This document shows positions 1 to 7,263 of a stretch of 64,000 nucleotides of DNA, in pieces. The position numbers and the translations under genes were made by a program. The number at the start of each line of letters is the position of its first letter. Positions within the stretch are counted from its first letter, which is position 1. This DNA comes from Marinicella marina (GTDB taxonomy: Bacteria > Pseudomonadota > Gammaproteobacteria > Xanthomonadales > Marinicellaceae). The stretch covers positions 1 to 64,000 of the forward strand of contig NZ_JASJNC010000001.1 in the NCBI RefSeq assembly GCF_030065545.1, written 5' to 3'. The notes beneath the pieces were generated by a model. The model searched no databases, was not told the DNA's origin, and saw nothing but the letters and a program-made list of their open reading frames with translations.

Positions 1-64
1 CACCTGACTCATGCTGTTTGATGGCGCCAATGATTTGTTCTTCTGTATAACGTTTCTTTTTCAT
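1..64 (-). CDS. IS3-family transposase OrfA, N-terminal fragment (runs off window)
   Basis: Reading leftward from an ATG at 64, the 21 visible residues begin MKKKRYTEEQIIGAIKQHES, the typical N-terminus of IS3-family OrfA (IS407-like group), the helix-turn-helix subunit that binds the element ends. A purine-rich ribosome binding site (AGAGGA) lies just upstream. The rest of the element is outside the window, so whether it is intact cannot be judged. Confidence 0.85.
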   Translation of the reverse strand, partial: MKKKRYTEEQIIGAIKQHESG

Positions 65-138
65 AATGAGATATCCTCTTTCTTAGTTTAATTGGAAATC
101 TCATCCTTGTCATGGGTCTGTTTTTGGGGGAAAGGTCA
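1..138 (-). mobile_element. Left (transposase-proximal) end of an IS3-family element
   Basis: The element reads leftward. Its outer end on the complementary strand is TGACCTTTCCCCCAAA, starting at 138. This fits the TGACCT...CCCC inverted repeats known for IS407-type IS3 elements. About 74 bp separate this tip from the OrfA start codon. The other end and the target duplication lie outside the window, so the boundary at 138 is inferred from the terminal motif. Confidence 0.7.
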
Positions 139-592
139 CATTATATCTTGTTTGACATTAACAGCTTTAATGTTTATTGGAGCTTTCTTTACGCTATTAA
201 ATGCTATGCTCGCAATAGCATGGGCATCGATCACGATACTTGATATAATTCAATATCAGCTCAGACTTGTTCTTCTTAGGCCTGTATATCACGAAAATTA
301 TTCACCATATTCAGCTGAACGTACTTTAATAATATTAATTCTTCAATATCTGCAATTAATTGGATGCTTCTCGTTGCTTTACTTTTTTGCATTTAATAGT
401 GACTTTTGCGGCGGCTTAAATGTTTGCCAGTCTATTGAATTTTCTATTGTAACTATTACTACTCTTGGCTATGGAAATATTGTTGCACAGCCAGGTTCAT
501 TAGGTGCTTTGGTTGCTTCATTACAAGCATTGATAGGTGTGTTTTTTCTTGGCTTAATAATTTCTACAGCTATTGGTCGAGCAAAGTCTTGA
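92..592 (+). CDS. Two-TM ion-channel protein, 5' end replaced by IS sequence
   Basis: The 166-aa reading frame opens with TTG inside the IS end; about 16 residues are IS-encoded, so the native N-terminus is probably lost. The rest has hydrophobic segments at about 20-50, 78-101 and 138-160. A pore-loop signature TITTLGYGN at 121-129 matches the selectivity filter of potassium-channel-type (Ion_trans_2) proteins. A possible internal start is the ATG at 170. The gene ends in a 4-nt overlap (TTGA) with the nucleotidyltransferase gene, which suggests translational coupling. Its natural partner may be that gene, with the channel acting as a membrane effector (inference). It could be a non-functional remnant if the lost N-terminus was essential. 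Confidence 0.65.
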   Translation: MEISSLSWVCFWGKGHIISCLTLTALMFIGAFFTLLNAMLAIAWASITILDIIQYQLRLVLLRPVYHENYSPYSAERTLIILILQYLQLIGCFSLLYFFAFNSDFCGGLNVCQSIEFSIVTITTLGYGNIVAQPGSLGALVASLQALIGVFFLGLIISTAIGRAKS

Positions 593-1923
593 CTGCTTTA
601 GAATCTATTACAAATATAGGCCCACTAAATTGTAAATGTATGAAGCTTTTATCAAGTTATGGTTATGATTCTAGTATTCAAAAATTAGCCACAACTCTTT
701 CTGGGAATCTCTGGGTCGTGGGTGGATGGGTTAGAAACTCAGCACTTAATTATGATTACGTTGGAGATGTAGATTGCCTCACAACCTTAGAACCAAATGA
801 GCTTAATCAACTTCTGAGGAGCGCCAAATATGAATATGATTTAAATCGATTTGGTACTAGAAGATTTCTTTTGCCAGATGGAAACCATTTAGATCTGAAT
901 ACAACAATAGAACAGGCAAATACTTCAGATATTGTTATAGCATTAAAAAATTTTAACTTTTCTATTAATTCAGCTGCAATAAATTATTCATCAGGCCAAC
1001 TAATCTATACTGAATCATTTGCAAGAGACTTTCAAGAAAAGAAGTTTCATGTCACATGCGAAGAAAAACTCAGGACAGGAGAATACGAAGTTAACGTATT
1101 AAAGGATATGGAAGTACTTGAGCAATATTACTGTATAAAGCCTGTAATTGATGTGGTTTCTAATCAATTAATTAAATCCCGTAAAGCTCTTGATGAAAAT
1201 TTGAGAAGCATTTCTAATAAACTGGCATTAAAAAGAATGTCTGAGCACATAGAAAAACTATTGCCATCAGGTACTTCCTCATGGATTGTTCGCGGATATC
1301 CTCGTTGTGCTTATTTAGGAGAATTGAGATATTGGGATGACGTAGATGTGATTGTTGATTGTAGTCAAGAGGAACTGACCAAACACTTATCGCGGTCTAG
1401 AATTAATTGGTCCTACAATTATTTTAGAACACCTAAAATATTCCATTTCAGTGGGTTAACTTTGGATATTTGGCCCTTAGAAAAAAACCAATCAATTCAT
1501 GAAGCAATTTCAAAATTTACCCATAACCTTGACTCCACAGCGTGGCCAGTTGGGGGAGATTCTTTACTAGCTGAAAATATCGTTCTACAGTCATTAGATA
1601 AAAGGATATTGAGCGTAAACATTCCTGTTATTGAAAGTATGAGTAAATTTGATTCATCTTATGCAGCCATCAAGTCTTTATACCTTATTTTTCGTCACAA
1701 TCTTGATATTGATGACAGTATTGCATGGTTACTAAACCGCGAATTTCATGATACGTCGCTAATGAGAAAACATGTGATTAGGTTAGTGAAAGAACTTTAT
1801 ATTTGCGGGATACTTGAATTATCAAATAAAGCAGAATACATATTCTCTGAATGTGGAAATAATGTTCCTACTTCTTATATGTTGAAATATTGGGAACTGC
1901 CTCTTCGAAGAAAAAACTGTTAA
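589..1923 (+). CDS. Protein with two poly(A)-polymerase-head-type nucleotidyltransferase domains
   Basis: This 444-aa protein contains two copies of a class II nucleotidyltransferase fold. Copy 1 (about 40-150) has VVGGWVRNS, then GDVDC (D-x-D) and HLDLN (third carboxylate), followed by an FNFSINSAAI segment like the second conserved block of the PolyA_pol head family. Copy 2 (about 225-345) has VRGYPRC, WDDVDVIVD and LTLDIWPL with an analogous later block. Both copies keep the metal-binding acidic residues, so both could be active. There is no recognisable tRNA-binding CCA-enzyme tail. The start is TTG at 589, overlapping the channel stop; ATG at 640 is an alternative. Substrate unknown. Base composition is AT-rich like the rest of the island. 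Confidence 0.7.
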   Translation: MTALESITNIGPLNCKCMKLLSSYGYDSSIQKLATTLSGNLWVVGGWVRNSALNYDYVGDVDCLTTLEPNELNQLLRSAKYEYDLNRFGTRRFLLPDGNHLDLNTTIEQANTSDIVIALKNFNFSINSAAINYSSGQLIYTESFARDFQEKKFHVTCEEKLRTGEYEVNVLKDMEVLEQYYCIKPVIDVVSNQLIKSRKALDENLRSISNKLALKRMSEHIEKLLPSGTSSWIVRGYPRCAYLGELRYWDDVDVIVDCSQEELTKHLSRSRINWSYNYFRTPKIFHFSGLTLDIWPLEKNQSIHEAISKFTHNLDSTAWPVGGDSLLAENIVLQSLDKRILSVNIPVIESMSKFDSSYAAIKSLYLIFRHNLDIDDSIAWLLNREFHDTSLMRKHVIRLVKELYICGILELSNKAEYIFSECGNNVPTSYMLKYWELPLRRKNC

Positions 1924-1948
1924 GGCCTGAGAATAATGGGCGCAAAGT

Positions 1949-2003
1949 GTGGGAAAGGTCAAAAACTCCACTTCATACTGGTAGAAGTTTGGGGGAAAGG
2001 TCA
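1949..2003. repeat. Two solo IS-end-like sequences (same motif as the IS tip at 126-138)
   Basis: GTGGGAAAGGTCA at 1949-1961 and GGGGGAAAGGTCA at 1991-2003 are direct copies of the motif at 126-138 (GGGGGAAAGGTCA), which is the tip of the IS3-family element. No transposase lies next to them. They look like remnants of excised or decayed copies lying between the nucleotidyltransferase and the next gene. They could instead be short dispersed repeats unrelated to transposition. Confidence 0.55.
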
Positions 2004-2018
2004 AAGAATTTGAAAGCT

Positions 2019-3296
2019 ATGCATAATACTAATAAAACTGAAAAAATACTCAAACAAATAATTGTTAATCAGTGGAGTAAGTCTCAAGAACTCTACCCAC
2101 AAGGAATAGATGTTTTTGAGTGTTCAAAATCGAAAGAATTTAAAACAATAATACTGGAAGTAGATGAGAATTTCTCATTCTATAAAAAGTACCTCAGGGT
2201 TCTTATTTCTAAAGACATTCTTGATGGTGCGACCAAAACATTTAGTTTTATACTAAGTTCAGCTTTTAACAACCAAAAAAGCTTAGAATTTATTAATAAG
2301 CACCTAAAAAGCTCACTTGGACTTACTATTTCAAATAACGAAATTGTGATGGCACAAAAGTCTCCGGCAAGCGTTGTTAAATCTAAGTTAGATGTTAGTT
2401 CTGACCAAGCAATCCAAGATAGAATTGACGAATTGATATTGGCTTATGACCAATCTCAACATCAAAACTTGAACTACATCTCACACAAAGAATCTTTTGT
2501 TCTAGCTTTGTATTTACTTGAAAGTGAAATTATGAAACTAGACAACCCAATTGAAGATATTTCAAACGACTACTCTCTCTTTGAAAAACATTTCAAAGAG
2601 AGAAATGCGACTTTAGTGGAGGGACAATTTTCCAAATATAAATTGGTGGAAATTGATGACAATGTACAAATTGTCAAAGGCGCCACAGCCAGGATACATG
2701 ACATAATAAGTGATACAACAATATTTCTTTGTGGTGTTGAAGATTATTTGCTGGATTATTTAAGTGAGTTAAAAAATATTAATTTATCACTGAAACCAAG
2801 TTCTTTATATTTTGTTAATGGTAAATTTGATAAGAGTTTTATTATAGAACATCTTGAAATAGGTGAATATTTTGATGTTAAAAACCTTGATAAGGAACTA
2901 ATTACTAAACTTTATGATAATCAATACGACAATCTATGGGTTAACATTGATGGCTCGAATATTACTTTTGAAGAGATTCTTCAAGACGCCAGCACTTTTA
3001 ATAATATGTACATCAGCCAGGTGATTCATGCTGAATATGTAAGTAATTGTAAGGGCTTATTCGTTACGCACATTGATCATGAGTTTATTTTCTATACAGC
3101 TGAAGAATTTAAAAGAAGGCAATCAGATGTTTGCCAAAAAGGACAAGCCCAAAAGCGAATTAAAACATTTAAAATAGACAATAGTGAAATTCCTATCACT
3201 GATAGTGACAATATATTATTTTTAATTTTAAAAATCAAATTTGAAAATCAAATGTTGCTAGAAGAGTACTTTAACAAAGTAGGTGAATTAAATTAA
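2019..3296 (+). CDS. Orphan protein of unknown function, island-encoded
   Basis: The 425-aa protein is read from ATG 2019. The frame is open further upstream to 1890, but that part runs through the two IS-end remnants and the end of the previous gene, so I exclude it. No family was recognised. It is soluble in appearance, with no signal peptide or membrane segment. Lysine, asparagine and isoleucine are abundant, as expected for an AT-rich acquired gene. The C-terminal third contains a THIDHEFIFYTAEEF segment that might be part of a structured domain. It follows the channel and nucleotidyltransferase genes on the same strand, but the IS remnants between them make a shared operon uncertain. Confidence 0.6.
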   Translation: MHNTNKTEKILKQIIVNQWSKSQELYPQGIDVFECSKSKEFKTIILEVDENFSFYKKYLRVLISKDILDGATKTFSFILSSAFNNQKSLEFINKHLKSSLGLTISNNEIVMAQKSPASVVKSKLDVSSDQAIQDRIDELILAYDQSQHQNLNYISHKESFVLALYLLESEIMKLDNPIEDISNDYSLFEKHFKERNATLVEGQFSKYKLVEIDDNVQIVKGATARIHDIISDTTIFLCGVEDYLLDYLSELKNINLSLKPSSLYFVNGKFDKSFIIEHLEIGEYFDVKNLDKELITKLYDNQYDNLWVNIDGSNITFEEILQDASTFNNMYISQVIHAEYVSNCKGLFVTHIDHEFIFYTAEEFKRRQSDVCQKGQAQKRIKTFKIDNSEIPITDSDNILFLILKIKFENQMLLEEYFNKVGELN

Positions 3297-3366
3297 GTTA
3301 GCACCTTAGTGATGTCATATTGCTTAAATAATTTTGAGATCACAAAAGCCACAATAATGGATAAAA

Positions 3367-3514
3367 AGTTAAAGACTTTGGTTGTAAACATCATTGTTAA
3401 CTATTTTTTTAGAAAATTATCAAAAATTAAAGACTTTCGTTGTGAAATGAATTTACATAATACAATAAAATCAACAACTTATGTTTTTACGAAATTAAGC
3501 ACTTTGGTTATCAA
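3367..3514. repeat. Three degenerate copies of a ~20-bp repeat
   Basis: TTAAAGACTTTGGTTGT (from 3369), TTAAAGACTTTCGTTGT (from 3427) and TTAAGCACTTTGGTTAT (from 3495) resemble each other and are spaced about 60-67 bp apart. The last copy falls in the 3' end of the winged-helix gene. The purpose is unknown. They may be regulator-binding sites or decayed duplications, and in AT-rich DNA chance similarity is possible. Confidence 0.35.
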
Positions 3515-3811
3515 TCCACCCTTGTCCGTTATGGTTATAATGTTAGATGAAAGATTACTGCTATCCTGCACAATGTCCAGTAAACCAAAGCCCTCACGTT
3601 TATTATAAGAATCATATTTAGAATACATTCTTAGATGTTTTGATCCTGCTGCTGTTTTTAACCCTGCTTTTTTGATTATTGTTGTTTGGTCAGCACCATC
3701 ATTTTCAAAAGCAACAAGAAAAATAAGAACCTGTTGAACTGTTATACTCTTTTTCAATTCTTGAAAATTATTCAATACCTCAATCACATTCCTAATTTCT
3801 TTATAAGTCAT
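3479..3811 (-). CDS. Small MarR-like winged-helix DNA-binding protein
   Basis: The 110-aa protein looks like a compact winged helix. A helical N-terminus (VQQVLIFLVAF) is followed by DQTTIIKKAGLKTAAGSKHL, a helix-turn-helix with recognition helix. A wing then ends in LLDIVQDSSNLSSNIITITD and a terminal helix GGLITKVL. This is the organisation of MarR-type regulators found on phages and plasmids. It is transcribed against the upstream island genes and may regulate itself or its neighbours (inference). No partner gene is attached. Confidence 0.6.
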   Translation of the reverse strand: MTYKEIRNVIEVLNNFQELKKSITVQQVLIFLVAFENDGADQTTIIKKAGLKTAAGSKHLRMYSKYDSYNKREGFGLLDIVQDSSNLSSNIITITDKGGLITKVLNFVKT

Positions 3812-3915
3812 AAAGTAGCCTCCAATAATACCTTTTTTTGTTTCTAGATATTTTCATACCACCTGTCACCATAGCGAATATCTGCCCGGCCCTTCTCCAT
3901 AATATTGTTGCAATT

Positions 3916-4215
3916 TTAGGCATTGACTACTGGCATTGACTGATCGGCTTGAATATCTTTATAGTTGTTCATGTCCAATTGAGCCAAATCAAAGCTGTTT
4001 TGCATGCCAAGCCAAAATCGAGCTGATGTTGAAGTCATTTTGCTGATCCTTGCGGCCATGTCAGCACTGACACTGGCTTTGCCATTAGTGATACCTGACA
4101 AGTGTTTTCTACTACACCCTAAGGTTTGTGCTGCTTTGGTGACTGAGATGGCTGAAGGCTTGAGGTACATCTCTAAAAAGACCACCCCTGGGTGTGCTGG
4201 GTTTTTCATGTTCAT
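3916..4215 (-). CDS. higA: HigA-type antitoxin (XRE family)
   Basis: This 99-aa protein has the HigA/VapI layout: NPAHPGVVFLEMYLKP near the N-terminus, then the helix-turn-helix VTKAAQTLGCSRKHLSGITNGKASVSADMAARISK. It ends with SARFWLGMQNSFDL, conserved in this antitoxin family. It would bind and neutralise the HigB mRNA interferase and repress the operon. The start codon overlaps the toxin stop codon by one base (TGATG), the usual toxin-first order of higBA. It lies in the accessory island. Confidence 0.9.
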   Translation of the reverse strand: MNMKNPAHPGVVFLEMYLKPSAISVTKAAQTLGCSRKHLSGITNGKASVSADMAARISKMTSTSARFWLGMQNSFDLAQLDMNNYKDIQADQSMPVVNA

Positions 4216-4493
4216 CAGTGATAATCCTCATAATTAACTATTTCAGCAAACCCATCTATAAATCGAAAAGTGATTCGCCAATTTCCACTTACCCATACAG
4301 ACCAAATGTCATTACGTTGCCCAGAAAGTTTGTGTAACCGGAATCCAGGTAAGTTCATGTCTTGAACATTTATTGCATTGTCTAAAGCTGAAAGAATTAT
4401 TTGAATTTTAAATTCATGTTCAGATTGAATGCCAGCTGTTGACCCATTCAAATAAAACTTCTTTAAACCTTTGTGTTTAAATGATCTAATCAT
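4215..4493 (-). CDS. higB: HigB-type toxin (RelE superfamily mRNA interferase)
   Basis: The 92-aa protein begins MIRSFKHKGLKKFY and contains LPGFRLHKLSGQRNDIWSVW followed by GNWRITFRF and EIVNYEDYH, the hallmark blocks of the HigB/RelE-like plasmid maintenance toxins. The arginine in GNWRITFRF belongs to the catalytic region of the family. It is normal length and looks intact. It is expected to cleave mRNA at the ribosome when free of HigA, and it is cotranscribed with the antitoxin directly downstream. Confidence 0.9.
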   Translation of the reverse strand: MIRSFKHKGLKKFYLNGSTAGIQSEHEFKIQIILSALDNAINVQDMNLPGFRLHKLSGQRNDIWSVWVSGNWRITFRFIDGFAEIVNYEDYH

Positions 4494-4569
4494 TCGTATT
4501 GTAACCTATTGGGTGACACAAAGCAACATATATCAGCCACATATCTAGACGGCTTAGTGATGTTTTGTT

Positions 4570-4848
4570 TCATAAGCCATAATAATCATTGAAAAAACTA
4601 ATCAATTCTGCAACTTGGGGCTGAGTAAAAGTAATTCTTGCATCACGGTGTATCAATACAATTCTTGCAGACACCTCAATAAAACCCTTATCTGAAGACT
4701 TATTATAATTTTTAAGGTACTCAGCAAAAGTATCTGCTAGTATCGGAACAGACCAACCAGAATCAATTGTGATACCACTTTCCGATGCGGTTACTGTTAT
4801 CCCATACTTCTCATTAGTTAGGTCAATAGTTTTCATTTGTTTTGCCAT
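4570..4848 (-). CDS. Small hypothetical protein
   Basis: The 92-aa product has no signal peptide or membrane segment and no family I recognise. It starts MAKQMKTIDL and ends FFNDYYGL. It sits between the higBA pair and a truncated nucleotidyltransferase gene on the same strand, with a plausible start preceded by GAGATTG. The predicted mix of beta strands and a C-terminal helix is only an impression. Function unknown. Confidence 0.5.
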   Translation of the reverse strand: MAKQMKTIDLTNEKYGITVTASESGITIDSGWSVPILADTFAEYLKNYNKSSDKGFIEVSARIVLIHRDARITFTQPQVAELISFFNDYYGL

Positions 4849-4887
4849 ATCAATCTCATTTATTAATTGTAAAAGTGATGTATTGCT

Positions 4888-5316
4888 TCATTTTGTAATA
4901 TATTCCCTTAGAAATTGGATGTCATATTTAAGTTTGTTTAATTTATCGTATTCGTTTGATTGAGATTGGTTATTTTGCGTAAATTTTAACATTTTGATTA
5001 AATCATTTGGAGATGCCACATGCACTGGCAAACCAAAAATCTGTCTTTTTTCAGAACCTTTCAAAATTAAATTGAAATTAAATTGTTCTGAAACTGGTGT
5101 CATTAAATCTGTGAGAATTGACCCTTCATTAAGTTTGAATAGTTGTTTTATATTTTTAAAAGTATCAATGAACCGTTTAACAACTTTTTGATCAAAATCA
5201 ACTTCAGTAATTGAAATCAATGATTCTGCAATGTTTGATGCATTTCTCTTCGAGTTATTAACTAAAATATCCATATCTTGGGTTTTTCTGTTTGGATTAT
5301 AGCAACGTACAGCCAT
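4888..5316 (-). pseudogene. AbiEii-like nucleotidyltransferase, N-terminus lost
   Basis: The 142-residue frame begins at MAVRCYNPNRKTQDMDILV. This matches the middle of the motif GG-x-A-...-R-x-T-x-D-x-D-(I/L)-L-V in AbiEii/Nucleotidyltransferase-substrate proteins, with the catalytic D-x-D at DMD. The residues normally before it (a helix and the rest of the GG motif) are absent. The frame is cut by a stop exactly where the repeat of the RAYT element begins (5322). The C-terminal part (LPVHVASPNDLIKMLKF) fits the family. It is therefore probably a fragment left by a rearrangement or insertion at the element edge. Confidence 0.65.
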
Positions 5317-5321
5317 GCCAC

Positions 5322-5425
5322 GAAACTAATCAAGGACAGGCATCCCTTTCAACAAATTCTTACACGCTCATCAGAAACTAATCAAGGACAGGCATCCCTT
5401 TCAACAAATTCTTACACGCTCATCA
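5322..5425. repeat. 52-bp perfect tandem duplication at the left end of the RAYT element
   Basis: Unit 5322-5373 is repeated exactly at 5374-5425. Each unit starts GAAACTAATCAAGGACAGGC and ends CGCTCATCA. The first ~22 bases reappear inverted at 6613-6634, on the far side of the transposase. The duplicated left end is most simply an end sequence recognised by the transposase. Confidence 0.85.
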
Positions 5426-5488
5426 GACATTTGCCACAGATAATTTCCTGCAAGTCCTACAAAATAGTATTTTTAAATGAAATTAATC

Positions 5489-6424
5489 ATGACTATTGCC
5501 AGAAACCAGCAAATTTGTGTAGAAGAGACCCCCTATTACCATGTGGTATCGAGATGTGTAAGAAGTGCCTTTCTTTGCGGCGAGGACAAGGTGTCAGGAA
5601 AGTCGTTTGAACACCGCCGCCAGTGGCTCATAGATCGCATCAAACAAGTCACTTCTGTGTTCGCTATTGATGTGTGTTCATATGCCATTATGAGTAACCA
5701 TTTTCATATTGTCTTGCGCGTAAATTCAACCAAAGAATGGAACGCCGCTCAGGTACTCATGACTTGGTGCTCTTTGTACTCTTTACCTGTGTTGTGTGAT
5801 CGTTATCTGAAAGGCCAAATCAGCACCGAAGCTGAGCTTAGGCGAGTGAGAGAATATGTCGCTGAGTACCGCGCTAGATTAGCATCAGTTTCGTGGTACA
5901 TGAAGGCAATTAATGAGTACATTGCTCGCATGGCCAATGAAGAGGATAAGTGCACCGGTCACTTCTGGGAATCTAGGTTCAAGAGTCAAGCCCTACTTGA
6001 CGAACGCGCCCTATTGACTTGTATGGCTTACGTCGACCTCAACCCAATAAGAGCAGCAATTGCTAAAGACTTAAAAGGCTCTGACTTCACCTCAATAAAA
6101 GAAAGAATTGAAAACTCAAACACGTGGCTTTCAGGCTTCGGCAAAGGTGATAATGACCTACCATTTTACCTATCTAGCTATATTGATTTAGTTGATGAAA
6201 CTGGTCGATGTTTAAGAGGAGATAAGCGAGGTTTTATCTCAGAAAAAACAGCCAAGGCCATTGATGAAATCGGTATCAATCCTGATGACTGGCTTGACGA
6301 ATTAAAGGGCTTCAAATCCATCGGATTCAGTGCTGTTGGAACAGCTGAACAACTCAAAGAATACTCGAAGAAAACTAAGCGAAAATGGACGCTCGGAATT
6401 AAGCTTACACCTGCTTTGGAATAG
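5489..6424 (+). CDS. REP-associated tyrosine transposase (Y1_Tnp, HUH)
   Basis: The protein is about 311 aa when started at MTIARNQQIC; four more codons are open upstream to ATG 5477. It has the Y1 transposase hallmark NHFHIVLRV (HUH) at about residues 74-82 of the longer form. The probable catalytic tyrosine lies in NEYIARMAN (about 148), followed by GHFWESRFKSQALLD and YVDLNPIRA, typical of RAYT proteins. These enzymes cut and join single-stranded DNA at REP-like hairpins. The C-terminal third (after about 230) is beyond the usual RAYT core and unassigned. The gene looks intact and may be active. Confidence 0.9.
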   Translation: MTIARNQQICVEETPYYHVVSRCVRSAFLCGEDKVSGKSFEHRRQWLIDRIKQVTSVFAIDVCSYAIMSNHFHIVLRVNSTKEWNAAQVLMTWCSLYSLPVLCDRYLKGQISTEAELRRVREYVAEYRARLASVSWYMKAINEYIARMANEEDKCTGHFWESRFKSQALLDERALLTCMAYVDLNPIRAAIAKDLKGSDFTSIKERIENSNTWLSGFGKGDNDLPFYLSSYIDLVDETGRCLRGDKRGFISEKTAKAIDEIGINPDDWLDELKGFKSIGFSAVGTAEQLKEYSKKTKRKWTLGIKLTPALE

Positions 6425-6612
6425 CTTAAAAATCAACAAAACCAGACCGGCAGATTAATTCTGCAACCATCCAACTCGAATACATTTCAGTAAACCAACC
6501 TCAAAAAACTTATCCAACCAATTTGATTCAAAAAAGCACTCAGTATATGCCTTAGACAATCCATTTAAAGCTTCGATAATCCACTAAAACATCAACAGAA
6601 CTTCCTCAGTTA

Positions 6613-6634
6613 ATGCCTGTCCTTGATTAGTTTC
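6613..6634 (-). repeat. Inverted right-end copy of the RAYT-associated repeat
   Basis: The reverse complement of this stretch matches the first 22 bases of the 52-bp left-end repeat. Its outer end contributes the last two bases of the yaeQ stop codon (TGA), so the element abuts the coding region exactly. Confidence 0.8.
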
Positions 6635-7169
6635 AAGCTTTCAGCTCTAGAACAACCACTTCATAGCTTTCTTCACCAGCAGCAACATACACTGTATCGC
6701 CACTGATGCTCACTGACCAATCCATGTTGCGTTCAGCGCAGGTAGCCAGCTGTTGAATCTGTGACCAATCAAGCTGGTAGTAGGAAACATTTTCGAAGGC
6801 CTTTATTTTCGGCATGGTTTGTTGCCACCAGGTATCTGATTTGCTGTTGAAACTGTAAATTTTTACTACATTGGCTTGGCGGCTGGCTTTTTTGATTCGA
6901 TCAGGCGAAGGTTCGCCCATATCAATCCACAGTTTGATTTGGTCATCATAAGTTTTAAGCCAAATATCAGGCTCATCAATTTCAGAAAGGCCTTTGGTAA
7001 AAGTTAAATCTTTATCGGCATTGAGGCAAAAAGCCACTACTCTGGCCATCATCCTTTCGATAGTCTCTGATGGATGCAACGCCACGGTCAAGTTGAATGA
7101 GTCGTAGTAATCACGATTCATGTCAGAGATAGCAATGCGTAATTTATAGATGGTTGGCTTCAAAGCCAT
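6633..7169 (-). CDS. yaeQ: YaeQ family protein
   Basis: The 178-aa protein starts MALKPTIYKLRIAISDMNRDYY, and contains LTVALHPSETIERMMARVVAFCL, GLSEIDEPDIW and IDMGEPSPDRIKKASRQA. These are conserved blocks of the YaeQ family, which has a PD-(D/E)xK-nuclease-like fold and an uncertain role. Length is close to the E. coli protein (about 181). It is the first chromosomal-type gene right of the accessory island. Its stop codon is formed partly by the RAYT repeat, so the last residues may differ from the ancestral ones. Confidence 0.9.
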   Translation of the reverse strand: MALKPTIYKLRIAISDMNRDYYDSFNLTVALHPSETIERMMARVVAFCLNADKDLTFTKGLSEIDEPDIWLKTYDDQIKLWIDMGEPSPDRIKKASRQANVVKIYSFNSKSDTWWQQTMPKIKAFENVSYYQLDWSQIQQLATCAERNMDWSVSISGDTVYVAAGEESYEVVVLELKA

Positions 7170-7263
7170 AGTTAAGTACTCTTGTTACATTCATTTTAGT
7201 GAAAACCATTTTACAGCGTGTGCCTGACATATAACAATCACTCAAATCTGACTTGGCCTTATT

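Larger units (their letters stand above)
5322..6634 (+). mobile_element. RAYT (REP-associated tyrosine transposase) element with inverted ends
   Basis: The single transposase gene is bracketed by GAAACTAATCAAGGACAGGC in direct orientation at 5322 and 5374 and by its inverse complement at 6613-6634. It lies exactly between a truncated gene (left) and the last codon of yaeQ (right). No target duplication is visible. The extent is inferred from the repeats. Confidence 0.65.

Noticed and set aside
1890-2018. N-terminal extension of the 425-aa gene
   Set aside because: It is translated through two IS-end remnants and the end of the upstream gene; the start at 2019 is more sensible.
3309-3608. 99-aa plus-strand reading frame
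   Set aside because: It lies partly antisense to the winged-helix gene, has no ribosome binding site and a composition unlike a real protein.
5322-5425. Possible CRISPR-like array
   Set aside because: Only two copies of a contiguous 52-bp unit with no spacers between them, and the same sequence is inverted on the far side of a RAYT gene.
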